From Aldersonia sp. NBC_00410 (GTDB lineage Bacteria; Actinomycetota; Actinomycetes; Mycobacteriales; Mycobacteriaceae): a stretch of DNA of 64,000 nt. Below, one piece after another: positions 9,703 to 20,391 of this stretch; position 1 is the stretch's first letter; the number at the start of each line of letters is the position of its first letter. The stretch spans positions 1-64,000 of the forward strand of contig NZ_JAPENM010000006.1 of assembly GCF_026342035.1 (NCBI RefSeq). The letters are read 5' to 3'. The position numbers and the translations under genes were made by a program. The notes below the pieces were generated by a model that made no database searches, had not been told where the DNA came from, and worked only from the letters and a program-made list of their open reading frames with translations.

Positions 9703-10968
9703 ATGGCCGAAACTCTCGAGCACGGGTCCGTGACCGCCGAACAGACCGCGTCCGACGGGCCCACCGACGGTGCCGCCCGCACCGGATGGGCCAAGCGGGC
9801 GATGGTGGCGCTCGCGCTCGGGGGTTTCGGGATCGGCACCACGGAGTTCGTCGCAATGGGCCTGCTGCCCGACATCGCGACCGGCCTCGACATCTCCGAG
9901 CCGACCGCAGGACACGTCATCTCCGCCTACGCGCTCGGCGTCGTCGTCGGCGCGCCGGTCATCGCGGCGCTGACCGCCCGCGTACCGCGCAAGATCCTGC
10001 TGGTCGCGCTGATGGTGGCGTTCACCATCGGCAACGCCGCGACCGTCTTCGCGCCCGGTTACGGCGCACTGATGGCGTCACGCTTCATCGCCGGCCTGCC
10101 GCACGGCGCCTACTTCGGCGTGGCGGGGCTGGCCGCAGCGTCACTCGCGCCGGTGGGCAAACGGGCCAAGGCGGTCGCGCTGGTCATGCTCGGACTCAGC
10201 GTCGCAAACGTGATCGGGGTGCCCGTCGCGGCCTGGGCGGGCCAGCAGTTCGGCTGGCGCAGCGCGTTCGGCATCGTCACCGTGATCGGCGCCGTGACGG
10301 TCGCGGCGCTGTGGCGCTTCGTGCCCGAATTGCACGGCTTCAAGGCCACCAACCCGGCCACCGAACTCGGGGCGCTTCGGCGCAACCAGGTGTGGTTCAC
10401 CCTCGCGGTCGGCACCGTCGGCTTCGGCGGGATGTTCGCCGTCTACACCTACGTCAGCACGACGCTGACCGACGTCGCGGGACTGCCGTCGAGCCTGGTG
10501 CCGATGGTGCTGATGATCTACGGCACCGGGATGGTGGTCGGCAACCTGTTCGGCGGGTGGCTCGCCGACCGCGCGCTGGTCCCCGGATTGTTCGCCGTTC
10601 TCGTCGCGCTCATCGTGGTGCTCGCGCTGTTCATCGTCGCCGCGCACAACCCGATCACCGCGGTCGTCGTGCTGTTCGCCATCGCGGTCGCCGGCACCGC
10701 GCTCGTGCCCGGCCTGCAGACCCGGCTGATGGACGTCGCCGCCGACGCGCAGACGCTTGCCGCATCGCTGAATCACGCCGCGCTCAACATCGCCAACGCC
10801 GGCGGTGCCTGGCTCGGCGGCCTGGTCATCGCGGCCGGGCTCGGTTACACCGCGCCCGCCGCGGTCGGCGCGCTGCTCGCGGTGGCCGGCCTGGTGGTGC
10901 TCGCCTTCGCGCTGCGCGGGCGCGGCGGGGTGCGTGCCACGGCAGAGCCTGTCACCGTCGCCGGTTAG
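9703..10968 (+). CDS. MFS transporter of the AraJ/DHA1 efflux type
   Basis: Predicted 12-helix major-facilitator exporter, about 421 residues. The first helix carries GFGIGTTEFVAMGLLPDIA, the typical opening of the arabinose-efflux/purine-efflux (AraJ, PbuE-like) branch of DHA1 transporters. The loop between helices 2 and 3 has TARVPRKILL, an MFS motif A variant, and helix 4 begins with ASRFIAGLPHGAYFGV. The ATG at 9703 is preferred; a GTG at 9685 would add six residues. The substrate cannot be inferred. It sits 12 bases before exonuclease III, possibly in the same transcript. Confidence 0.85.
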   Translation: MAETLEHGSVTAEQTASDGPTDGAARTGWAKRAMVALALGGFGIGTTEFVAMGLLPDIATGLDISEPTAGHVISAYALGVVVGAPVIAALTARVPRKILLVALMVAFTIGNAATVFAPGYGALMASRFIAGLPHGAYFGVAGLAAASLAPVGKRAKAVALVMLGLSVANVIGVPVAAWAGQQFGWRSAFGIVTVIGAVTVAALWRFVPELHGFKATNPATELGALRRNQVWFTLAVGTVGFGGMFAVYTYVSTTLTDVAGLPSSLVPMVLMIYGTGMVVGNLFGGWLADRALVPGLFAVLVALIVVLALFIVAAHNPITAVVVLFAIAVAGTALVPGLQTRLMDVAADAQTLAASLNHAALNIANAGGAWLGGLVIAAGLGYTAPAAVGALLAVAGLVVLAFALRGRGGVRATAEPVTVAG

Positions 10969-10979
10969 GGTTTGCGACC

Positions 10980-13865
<2,886 letters not shown>

Positions 13866-13906
13866 CGGTTTTTCTTGGTCGGCGGCCGCTGAGTCGCTGC
13901 TCGTGC

Positions 13907-14677
13907 TCAGTTCGTCGACGCGACGGTTTCGGCCTCGCGCATGGCCTGGCGTGCTCGGGAACTCATCCTGATCGAGGGCACCACCGCCCCGGCACGACGG
14001 GAATATGCGTAGGCCCATAGTGCATTTCGATCGGCGCGGCTCACGGTGATGCCGAGCAACTCGCGTGCTCGATCGTGCTGGAGCGCCCGGACGACGGGGC
14101 GCGGAATCGACCGCACCGACCAGTCGTTCGGGCTGAGGACCTGCGACCGGTACTGCTCGAAATGCTCACTCACGCGCAGTTGGGATCGGCAGGCATCGTC
14201 GAAGTAGCCGTCGAATTCACCCCACGTGGCCGGCACCATTCGGTCGGATATCCCGTACTTGCGATACCACGTGCAGGTCTCCTGATAGAGCTGCTCGAGT
14301 TCGTCGGATGCGAGCGGGCGGATGAACGTGGTGATCATCGTGACCAAGGTGTCGACGTAGGTGGCATGTTGGAAAAAGAAGAGTTCCGGGTTCAGCGCGT
14401 GGTACCGATTGCCTCGATCATCTCGGCCCTTCATGTGTTCGTGTGCGTACCGCATGAAGTGCTTCGTCTCCTTCTGCGAATACGCCATTCCGACCAATTG
14501 CGGGACGGTGCGCTTCTTGTGCAGCCAGAGGCGAGTCGGGGTCAGGGAGTACTCGGCGGTCGCGGCCGCGATTGCGGGGTGCAGCATCTGCAAGGTGACG
14601 GCACGGGGCAGCGTGAGTACGAAGCGCCGGTCGCCGAGGTAGCGCCACAACAACGAGTTCGGGCCGAGTTCGCTCAT
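13907..14677 (-). CDS. DUF2236 (MpaB/latex-clearing oxygenase-like) protein
   Basis: A 256-residue protein of the DUF2236 family, which includes fungal MpaB and rubber oxygenase Lcp, heme proteins acting on isoprenoid substrates (family knowledge). Features shared with the second DUF2236 protein at 44.7 kb are LLWRYLGDRRF near the N-terminus, the central H-x-L-(D/N)-P-E-x-F-F segment RYHALNPELFFFQHATY, TWYRKYGISDRMVP and WGEFDGYFDDAC. No signal peptide is visible, so it is probably cytosolic. The actual substrate cannot be read from sequence. It lies 18 bases downstream of dacB and may share its transcript. Confidence 0.82.
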   Translation of the reverse strand: MSELGPNSLLWRYLGDRRFVLTLPRAVTLQMLHPAIAAATAEYSLTPTRLWLHKKRTVPQLVGMAYSQKETKHFMRYAHEHMKGRDDRGNRYHALNPELFFFQHATYVDTLVTMITTFIRPLASDELEQLYQETCTWYRKYGISDRMVPATWGEFDGYFDDACRSQLRVSEHFEQYRSQVLSPNDWSVRSIPRPVVRALQHDRARELLGITVSRADRNALWAYAYSRRAGAVVPSIRMSSRARQAMREAETVASTN

Positions 14678-14695
14678 GGTCTCCTGACGACGGTG

Positions 14696-16024
14696 TCAGC
14701 GGCGCTTGCGCGACAGAGCCGCGGCCACCACGACCAGCACGAGGACCAACAGCGACCCACCGAACAGCACGGCAAGCCTGACGGCATCGGTGTCGGCGGC
14801 CGTGTCGGATGCAGCTTCTTCCGGGGCAGTGATGGGCGGCGCGGCGAGCGTGGCCGCCGAGCCGTTCGGCCAGGAGTCGGTCTTCGTCGGGCCGCCATCG
14901 TCGGTACGACCTGCACCACCGTCGGTACGGCGCTCACCGACGACGGACAGGGTGCCAATTGTCGCGTCCCGGTCGAGACCGAATCCGTAGTCGAGCAGGT
15001 GGGCGCCCTGCTCCCAGGGCCGAATGGGCCGGACATCGGCGGCCATCAGGGTGACGGACAGCCGCCGGCCGTCGCGTTCGGCGCCGGCAACGAAGGTGTG
15101 GCGGGCGTCGTCGGTGAATCCGGTCTTCCCGCCGAGGGCGCCGTCGTAGTTGTAGAGCAACTGATTGTCGTTCGCGATCGCGAACGGCGGATGGTCCTTG
15201 TCGTCCGGGATGCGAGGGTCGGCCGGGTACCCGGGGAACTCCGCCTGCTCGGTGTGCACCAGTTCGGCGAACGTCGGGATGCGCATCGCTTCACGGAATA
15301 GCAGCGCCAGATCGTAGGCCGACGACGACATCCCCGGGCCGTCCAGGCCCGCGGGTGTGGCCGCGCGGGTGTCGCGGGCGCCGAGCGACTTCGCGAGGTC
15401 GTTCATTTTCGCCACGGTCGCGGCGTCGCCGCCGAGTTGCGTGGCGACCGCGTGTGCGGCGTCGTTGCCCGATGCCATCACCAGCGCGTGCATGAGTTGC
15501 CGGTTGGTGTACTGACCGCCCGGGCCGATACCGACGCGGGTGCCTTCCACCTCGGAGTCTTCGATCGTGCCGGTCACCGTCTTGTTCAGGTCGAGCTCGC
15601 GCAGGGCCACCAGGGAGAGCAGGATCTTGATCGTGCTCGCGGGCCGGTAGCGCCCGTGGGGGTCCTTCGCCGCGAGGACTTGGCCGGTATCGAGGTCGGA
15701 TACCACCCATGACGTGGCCGAGATGTCGGCCGGCACGGGCGGCGCACCATCGGGCGTGACCACACCGCACCCGCCGAGCTCATCCCCGCCGACCGGGTCG
15801 GCCGGAACCGCGAGTGGGGTCGGTGTCGGATTGCCCGGCGCAGGTACCTCGGATAGGTCGATGGCCGGGGCGGGTGCGCGTTGGAACGGGCAGGCGTCGG
15901 TATTCGGACTCGTGAACGGCGTGCTGGTGACGGTGCTGTTGTCCGGCTGCGCCGTCGCGGCAGCGCACCCCAGCCCAATCAGGGCTGCGGTCAGCAACAC
16001 CGGGCCGATTACGCGCACGCTCAT
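14696..16024 (-). CDS. dacB: D-alanyl-D-alanine carboxypeptidase (DacB1-like)
   Basis: Penicillin-binding D,D-carboxypeptidase that trims peptidoglycan stem peptides outside the membrane. The 442-residue product starts at the ATG at 16024 with a signal peptide (SVRVIGPVLLTAALIGLGCA), followed by a Pro-rich spacer. The three active-site motifs are clear: STIK (Ser130-Lys133), SGN (185-187) and KTG (300-302). A C-terminal membrane anchor VRLAVLFGGSLLVLVLVVVA precedes a basic tail. An in-frame start 13 codons upstream is possible but would bury the signal peptide. It matches dacB1 of M. tuberculosis in position. Confidence 0.94.
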   Translation of the reverse strand: MSVRVIGPVLLTAALIGLGCAAATAQPDNSTVTSTPFTSPNTDACPFQRAPAPAIDLSEVPAPGNPTPTPLAVPADPVGGDELGGCGVVTPDGAPPVPADISATSWVVSDLDTGQVLAAKDPHGRYRPASTIKILLSLVALRELDLNKTVTGTIEDSEVEGTRVGIGPGGQYTNRQLMHALVMASGNDAAHAVATQLGGDAATVAKMNDLAKSLGARDTRAATPAGLDGPGMSSSAYDLALLFREAMRIPTFAELVHTEQAEFPGYPADPRIPDDKDHPPFAIANDNQLLYNYDGALGGKTGFTDDARHTFVAGAERDGRRLSVTLMAADVRPIRPWEQGAHLLDYGFGLDRDATIGTLSVVGERRTDGGAGRTDDGGPTKTDSWPNGSAATLAAPPITAPEEAASDTAADTDAVRLAVLFGGSLLVLVLVVVAAALSRKRR

Positions 16025-16137
16025 TGGGAGTGCAGCGTAGGTCACGCGCACGTCGCCGACCAAAAGCCGCGCCGTAGGTCACCGCGTCACAGCCATGCAG
16101 CATGCGTCACCCGATGGCGCCGTGAGTGCGGCCCGGC

Positions 16138-16551
16138 TCAGGCAGTCGGGACGGGGTTGACGAACTCGACGATCTCGTCGCAGGCCGAGGGTTCGAGGTA
16201 GCCGCAGGTCTCGAGTTTGCCGGTGCGGTACATGCCGGGCTGCCCGACCATCCAGTCGCCCTTTTCGCCGAGGTAGAAGACGTAGAGGAAGGTGCCGTCG
16301 ACGGCGACGATGCTGAACGGCTCGCCCTGCCATTTGCACATGGACTTCACATAGACCAGCTTCTCGACCGCGGCGCGTGCGACGGTCTTGATTCCGGCGA
16401 CGGTGGGAATGGCCGACGTGCTGAATCCGGCCGGGACGTCCTCACCGTCGTAGACGCGCAGCACGACGTTCGCGTCGGAGGTGGTGGCGTGATACTCGCG
16501 GCCCTCGAAGGTCGCATAGAACCCGGTGGCCCGCGGGCGTTCAATTGCCAA
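16138..16551 (-). CDS. Putative immunity protein 2, paralog of the 17.1-kb gene
   Basis: A 137-residue protein of no family I recognise. It is a clear paralog of the product at 17056-17481. Shared features are an N-terminal G-(E/F)-YA-x3-G-x2-Y, a P-x-GF stretch, a central (E)-x-L-x2-VK then a single conserved Cys followed by GEPF.I, then a YLG/YIG stretch. It begins with TTG at 16551, overlapping the stop of the free-standing toxin-like domain by 11 bases, with GGGGGTGA just upstream as ribosome binding site. The position directly behind a toxin-like domain and tight coupling suggest an immunity protein; this is inference. Confidence 0.6.
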   Translation of the reverse strand: MAIERPRATGFYATFEGREYHATTSDANVVLRVYDGEDVPAGFSTSAIPTVAGIKTVARAAVEKLVYVKSMCKWQGEPFSIVAVDGTFLYVFYLGEKGDWMVGQPGMYRTGKLETCGYLEPSACDEIVEFVNPVPTA

Positions 16552-17059
16552 AGCCGGTCACCCCCACCCATTCCTTGTTGCCGGTGAGGATCGCGGCGAG
16601 TTGCTCCTCGCCCTCGGTGGGGATGAACCACAGCTCGGCGCCGGGATCGAGCACGCCGTCGATCATCCAATACTCGGGCAGGTTGTAGTTCTCGCCGCCG
16701 GTGAACCCGTTGCCGAGATAGGGCGGTCCGTAACCGAGGTCGACGCCGCCCGCCTTCCCGATGCTGCGCGCCAACGGCTTGTCGGTGACGTAGGCGCTGG
16801 CGACCGCGTCGGTGGTGAACCGCAGCGCGTACAAGGGCTCCTCGGGCTTGAAATGCGAACCGGGATAGTCCAACCGCAGTGCGTGATACAGCGCCCTCGC
16901 GCCGGTCACCTGCATCGCATGCATGGCCAGTGTCACGAACCCATTCACCACGTCGGGCAGTCCGCTGAAGTACGGCGACACCGCATTGGCGCGCAGCTGA
17001 TCGCCCTCGATCACCGAAATAACCCGCTGCCAAATAGGTTTCGGGGGCGGGGCAGTCAT
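16541..17059 (-). CDS. Free-standing paralog of the toxin C-terminal domain
   Basis: A 172-residue protein whose last ~115 residues align with the last ~115 residues of the large protein at 17478-19928. Shared features are LDY.GS, a P-x3-A-(M/L)-RF strand with a conserved Arg, GYGPPYLGNGFTGGE against GYAYPFTGTGFTASD, then PEY(W/F), PGAE(L/M) and a final W(V/I)GV. Its own first ~54 residues lack the WXG100-like and linker regions, so it has no secretion module. ATG at 17059 overlaps the preceding stop by 4 bases. It resembles the orphan or displaced toxin cassettes seen in polymorphic toxin loci. It may be a swap-in module, a second effector or a binding partner. Confidence 0.6.
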   Translation of the reverse strand: MTAPPPKPIWQRVISVIEGDQLRANAVSPYFSGLPDVVNGFVTLAMHAMQVTGARALYHALRLDYPGSHFKPEEPLYALRFTTDAVASAYVTDKPLARSIGKAGGVDLGYGPPYLGNGFTGGENYNLPEYWMIDGVLDPGAELWFIPTEGEEQLAAILTGNKEWVGVTGFGN

Positions 17060-17481
17060 CGGGGCTCCTGTCCGGGTAGCGGGATCTCGGTCGCGGTTTC
17101 TTGGAAGTCGGCGAGATCGCCGAGGGGTGCTTCGCCGTAGATGTCGTACTTATCCGGCCGCTCCATGCCGTCCCACCGCACGACCTTGTCGAGATCTCGG
17201 CCGATGTACGCGAGGTATGCGGTGTCGCCGACGAGACGAGTTATCTCGAAGGGCTCGCCGCGATACGTGCAGGTCGTCTTCACTCTGGTGAGTCGATCGA
17301 CTTCACCGACCGGGACTCGGCGCTGGCCCACAAACCAGGCGAAGCCCGACGGCTCGAAACCCTCCGGCAGGTCGGGACTCGACGAGTAAAGGAGAACGGT
17401 ATCTCGTAGATGTTCTGCGAAGTACGAATTGCCACGCCAGGCGGCGTATTCGCCGCTGATCTTCGGGCGAATTGATGTCAA
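17056..17481 (-). CDS. Putative immunity protein 1
   Basis: About 141 residues, unrecognised family, paralogous to the gene at 16138-16551. Both share ISGEYAAWRGNSYFA-like starts, an LPEGFEPSG-type segment, VKTTCTYRGEPFEI with a conserved Cys and GEPF, and LAYIGRDLDKVV. The start is uncertain: TTG at 17481 overlaps the toxin stop as TTGA and has GGAG a few bases upstream; GTG at 17499 would give 147 residues and a 22-base overlap. Downstream it overlaps the next gene by 4 bases. Position immediately after the toxin C-terminus is the standard place for a cognate immunity gene. It lacks a signal peptide, as expected for cytosolic protection. Confidence 0.6.
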   Translation of the reverse strand: MTSIRPKISGEYAAWRGNSYFAEHLRDTVLLYSSSPDLPEGFEPSGFAWFVGQRRVPVGEVDRLTRVKTTCTYRGEPFEITRLVGDTAYLAYIGRDLDKVVRWDGMERPDKYDIYGEAPLGDLADFQETATEIPLPGQEPR

Positions 17482-19928
17482 CTCACTACTCCGATCCACT
17501 TCTTCTCTGGCGACAGTACCGCTACGAGCGTTTCGGAGCCGTCGGGGTCGATCCGATACATTTCGGCGCCTGGGTTCATGCGCTCGGCTTCGCCGAGGAA
17601 GTACTCGGGGACGGTGTGAGTATCGCTCGCTGTGAATCCGGTGCCGGTGAACGGGTATGCGTACCCCGGATCGAAACTCGGTCCGTGTCCGGCGAGTTCA
17701 GAGAGTTGACCGTCGGGTATGTGCAGGTTGTCGTGGCTGTCCAGATCGAACCGCATGGCAAAGACCGGTCTATCCGGCGACAATGGTGACCCGTCATAGT
17801 CGAGCGCGAGGGCGTCGAAGATGCTTTCGGGTGTGGTCAGTGTCGCGGTATCGGCGGCGGACGTAACCGAACCCCGCACGCTGCCCGGGTGGTAACTCGT
17901 CGAGTTGTTTTGCCTCGCTTCAGCATCTGCCTCATGCGTGACCTTCTGCAGCGGCTCGCCCTCGACCAAATCCGGGAATGCGTTCCGGAAACCGTGCACC
18001 AGTTCCCGATCATGCCCGTTCAGCCAGCCCGCCTCCTGCACGAGCAGCGGCTGGATGTCGTCTCGGGTCAACCCCCGGTCGGCCAGCCACGCATACGCCG
18101 CTTCGAAACGAGATTGCAAGGCTTGCAACTGTTCCCGGGAGGCCCACACCCGGTGTCGAGTGCCATCGGCGAGGTCGACATAGCGCGGCTCGGGTGTTCC
18201 ACCGTTGACCGAAGGATCCCCAATCGGTGGTTGGTCCGGCGGTCCGCCATTGTTGCCGCCGTGACCATTGACAGCGGCTTGGCGGGGAGTGTCCGTCCCC
18301 AGTGGTACCACCGCCGCGACGTGCGGCATGGCGGCGGCGCGGGCCGGCTCCGGGGCTCGCGCCGGCGCCTGACGTGCGTCCGCGGGTGTCTCCGGCGGTC
18401 GGACCACCTCGGGCCGGGCGGTCGGGCCGGCGCTGGGCTGCGGCGATTGCGCTGCGGGCGGTGCGTTCGTTGCGTGCACCGGGGCGACCGCCGGATTACC
18501 GGCGGCCGGCGGGGGAGCGCTCGACCCGGGATTCGAGGTGACCGGCGACGAGGTGCTCGGCGAAAAGCCTGTAGGAACAGGCGAACTCGGTGCCCCGGTT
18601 GCCGCGGTTGGTGGCGCGTGCGGCGCGGAGGTCGGACCGGCGGACGGTGATGTCGCGGCGCCGGAGGGGGTTTCGCCCGAGGGTGTCAATGTCGATGTCG
18701 ATGTCGGAGCGGACGTCGGCGCGGTGGGGGGTGCGGTGTTGGCGGCGGAACTGGCGTGTGTCCGTGCCGGGTCGGTCGAGCCGCCTGTCTCGGGACCGGG
18801 CTCGGTCGTGCCGGTACGAACCGGTTCGGACGGTGTGGTGTCCACATCGCGCGTTGCCGGGGTTTGGGCGGCGACCGCATGATCCGTCGGTGTGGATTGC
18901 GTCTCGGGTGTGGTCGTCACCGCGGGCTCGGAGCCATGCCCGGCCGGTTCCGGTGTCGGCGAATGCTGCTGGGTGCCTGCGGGATTTGTGGCATCTGATG
19001 AATCGATATGGCCACCAGGTGGATTGGTCGTCTCGAGTCCGCCCGCACCTTCGCGCGCGCCACCGACGCCACCGCCGACCGCGCCGGAGGTCAACGTCTG
19101 CCAGTTCACCTCGTCCCCGGTCGCCGCGGTGGATGCGACAGAGCCCGCGGCACCGGCAGTGGCGCCAACCCCGGCGTGCTCTGCCATCCGGGTCAACGGT
19201 GCGGCACCATCGGGCACGAGGCCGCCGAGGCCGCTGCTGACGCCACTGGATACGACCTCGTCCACCGCACCCGACAGCGCCGACTTGCCGATCGAAGCCA
19301 TGTCGAGGTCGTCTCGGCGCCCGGTCGCCGCCTGCCAGCCCTGGATTCCCGCGTCGAGCCCACCCTGCGTGAGCGCACCGATGAGCGCGTGCCGGCCGGC
19401 CGCGAGTGCCAGCTGCTTCGCGGCCTGCATGGTGAGTTGCGCGAGCAGCTTTTGGACAAGCTCTCGAATGATCATCCGGACGGTGACCTGCGTGGCCGCC
19501 TCCGCGGCGGCCCCGGCTGCCGCACTGGTACCGAGCGAGATGACGAGCGTCGCTGCAGCGGCAGCCAATTCCGCGGCCAGGATCGTGAGCGCAGCGATGA
19601 TCATGAGCTTGGCGTGCTCGATATCGGTGGCGCCCTTGTCGAGCGTGTCGGCGAGGTGCTCGCATACCTCGATGAGCTGGCCAACCGCGCCGTCGCCGCC
19701 GATCTGCCGCCAGAAATCCGCCATCGCGTCGTGCGTGTCGCCCTCGATGGTGACGAGCGCCTTCGACATTGCCTCGGCCGCCTCGCCGTCGAGCTGGTTG
19801 AGCGCGCTCGCGGTGCCGACCCAGGAATCGGCCAGTCGGCGCATCGCGGTTTCGTCGCCGTCCGGCCAGTCCGAGCCGACCGCCACCGACGCGACCGACC
19901 GAAGCCAGCCGGGTATTTCTATACCCAC
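17478..19928 (-). CDS. ESX-associated polymorphic toxin-like protein (WXG100-like/linker/C-terminal domain)
   Basis: An 816-residue modular protein. Residues 1-100 (GWLRSVASVAVGSDWPDGDE then a helical stretch) resemble the N-terminal WXG100-like region of the M. tuberculosis CpnT family. Residues about 106-150 are strongly hydrophobic (LMIIAALTILAAELAAAAA) and could cross a membrane. A helical, Ala/Gly-rich region to about 300 follows, then a Pro/Thr/Ser-rich linker to about 575, and a C-terminal region from about 590. The last 115 residues match the free-standing domain at 16541-17059. I see no TNT (NAD glycohydrolase) motif, so its activity is unknown. It starts with GTG sharing one base with the WXG100 stop. 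Secretion through an ESX system is inferred from the partner gene and N-terminus. Confidence 0.75.
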   Translation of the reverse strand: MGIEIPGWLRSVASVAVGSDWPDGDETAMRRLADSWVGTASALNQLDGEAAEAMSKALVTIEGDTHDAMADFWRQIGGDGAVGQLIEVCEHLADTLDKGATDIEHAKLMIIAALTILAAELAAAAATLVISLGTSAAAGAAAEAATQVTVRMIIRELVQKLLAQLTMQAAKQLALAAGRHALIGALTQGGLDAGIQGWQAATGRRDDLDMASIGKSALSGAVDEVVSSGVSSGLGGLVPDGAAPLTRMAEHAGVGATAGAAGSVASTAATGDEVNWQTLTSGAVGGGVGGAREGAGGLETTNPPGGHIDSSDATNPAGTQQHSPTPEPAGHGSEPAVTTTPETQSTPTDHAVAAQTPATRDVDTTPSEPVRTGTTEPGPETGGSTDPARTHASSAANTAPPTAPTSAPTSTSTLTPSGETPSGAATSPSAGPTSAPHAPPTAATGAPSSPVPTGFSPSTSSPVTSNPGSSAPPPAAGNPAVAPVHATNAPPAAQSPQPSAGPTARPEVVRPPETPADARQAPARAPEPARAAAMPHVAAVVPLGTDTPRQAAVNGHGGNNGGPPDQPPIGDPSVNGGTPEPRYVDLADGTRHRVWASREQLQALQSRFEAAYAWLADRGLTRDDIQPLLVQEAGWLNGHDRELVHGFRNAFPDLVEGEPLQKVTHEADAEARQNNSTSYHPGSVRGSVTSAADTATLTTPESIFDALALDYDGSPLSPDRPVFAMRFDLDSHDNLHIPDGQLSELAGHGPSFDPGYAYPFTGTGFTASDTHTVPEYFLGEAERMNPGAEMYRIDPDGSETLVAVLSPEKKWIGVVS

Positions 19929-20242
19929 TACATCGACCCGTCGAGCGCGCCGCCGAATTGGGTGTCGGTGTCGTCGTAGTTGTCCGCCGTGTGCACCATG
20001 CGGTCCCGCATCGACGTCAGCACCTGTGCGAGCTTGGCGACCGTGTCGACGGTGGGCGCTACGTCACCGACATAGCTCTGCGCGAACGACTGGCCGCTCT
20101 CATCGGCGCCCCAGCATTCGCCCTCGGCAGCCAGTGCCGATGACAGGTTCCGTTGCGCCGATTCGACCGCATCGGCCAATTCGACGAAACGGGGTGCGAC
20201 CGCGCGCAGCGCAGCTGGGTCGACGCAAACCTCGGCGCCCAT
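19928..20242 (-). CDS. WXG100-family ESX-type protein
   Basis: A 104-residue all-helical protein of WXG100 size. The turn motif is CWGADESGQSF (Trp44-Gly45), typical of the CWG-D-E-G subgroup found next to ESX-linked toxins. The C-terminal helix SMRDRMVHTADNYDDTDTQF contains a Tyr in a position resembling the Y-x3-D/E secretion signal (YDDTD). It is first gene of the locus and its TAG shares a base with the GTG of the toxin-like gene. It likely acts as secretion partner or chaperone. No ESX core genes (EccC, EccD) are in the window, so it must rely on one elsewhere. Confidence 0.8.
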   Translation of the reverse strand: MGAEVCVDPAALRAVAPRFVELADAVESAQRNLSSALAAEGECWGADESGQSFAQSYVGDVAPTVDTVAKLAQVLTSMRDRMVHTADNYDDTDTQFGGALDGSM

Positions 20243-20331
20243 CGTCCGTCCCCCAATTCGCCTCGCGCTGTGCAGTCCCCTTCACTTGATAGGACTCGGC
20301 AGCGCCGCGATCGGTTCCACCGAAAACGAAA

Positions 20332-20369
20332 CGAGGGCGCGGCCGGTATCGAAACCGGCCGCGCCCTCG
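20332..20369 (-). terminator. Strong hairpin terminator after sdhB
   Basis: A perfect 16-bp GC-rich stem (20332-20347 with 20354-20369) and a 6-base loop lie 22 bases after the sdhB stop. On the minus strand it is followed by TTTCGTTTTCG, a usable T-rich tract. It separates the sdh operon from the toxin locus on the same strand. Confidence 0.9.
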
Positions 20370-20391
20370 TGCAGAGCATGCGTCGAAAAGA

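Noticed and set aside
8377-9915. Minus-strand open frame of 512 codons opposite icd
   Set aside because: Antisense shadow of icd; repetitive charged translation, no start context.
17478-19928. Assignment of the large protein as a CpnT/TNT NAD glycohydrolase
   Set aside because: The N-terminus is CpnT-like but the C-terminus lacks the TNT motifs I know (for example the FGQPGGGTQY-type segment), so the activity is left open.
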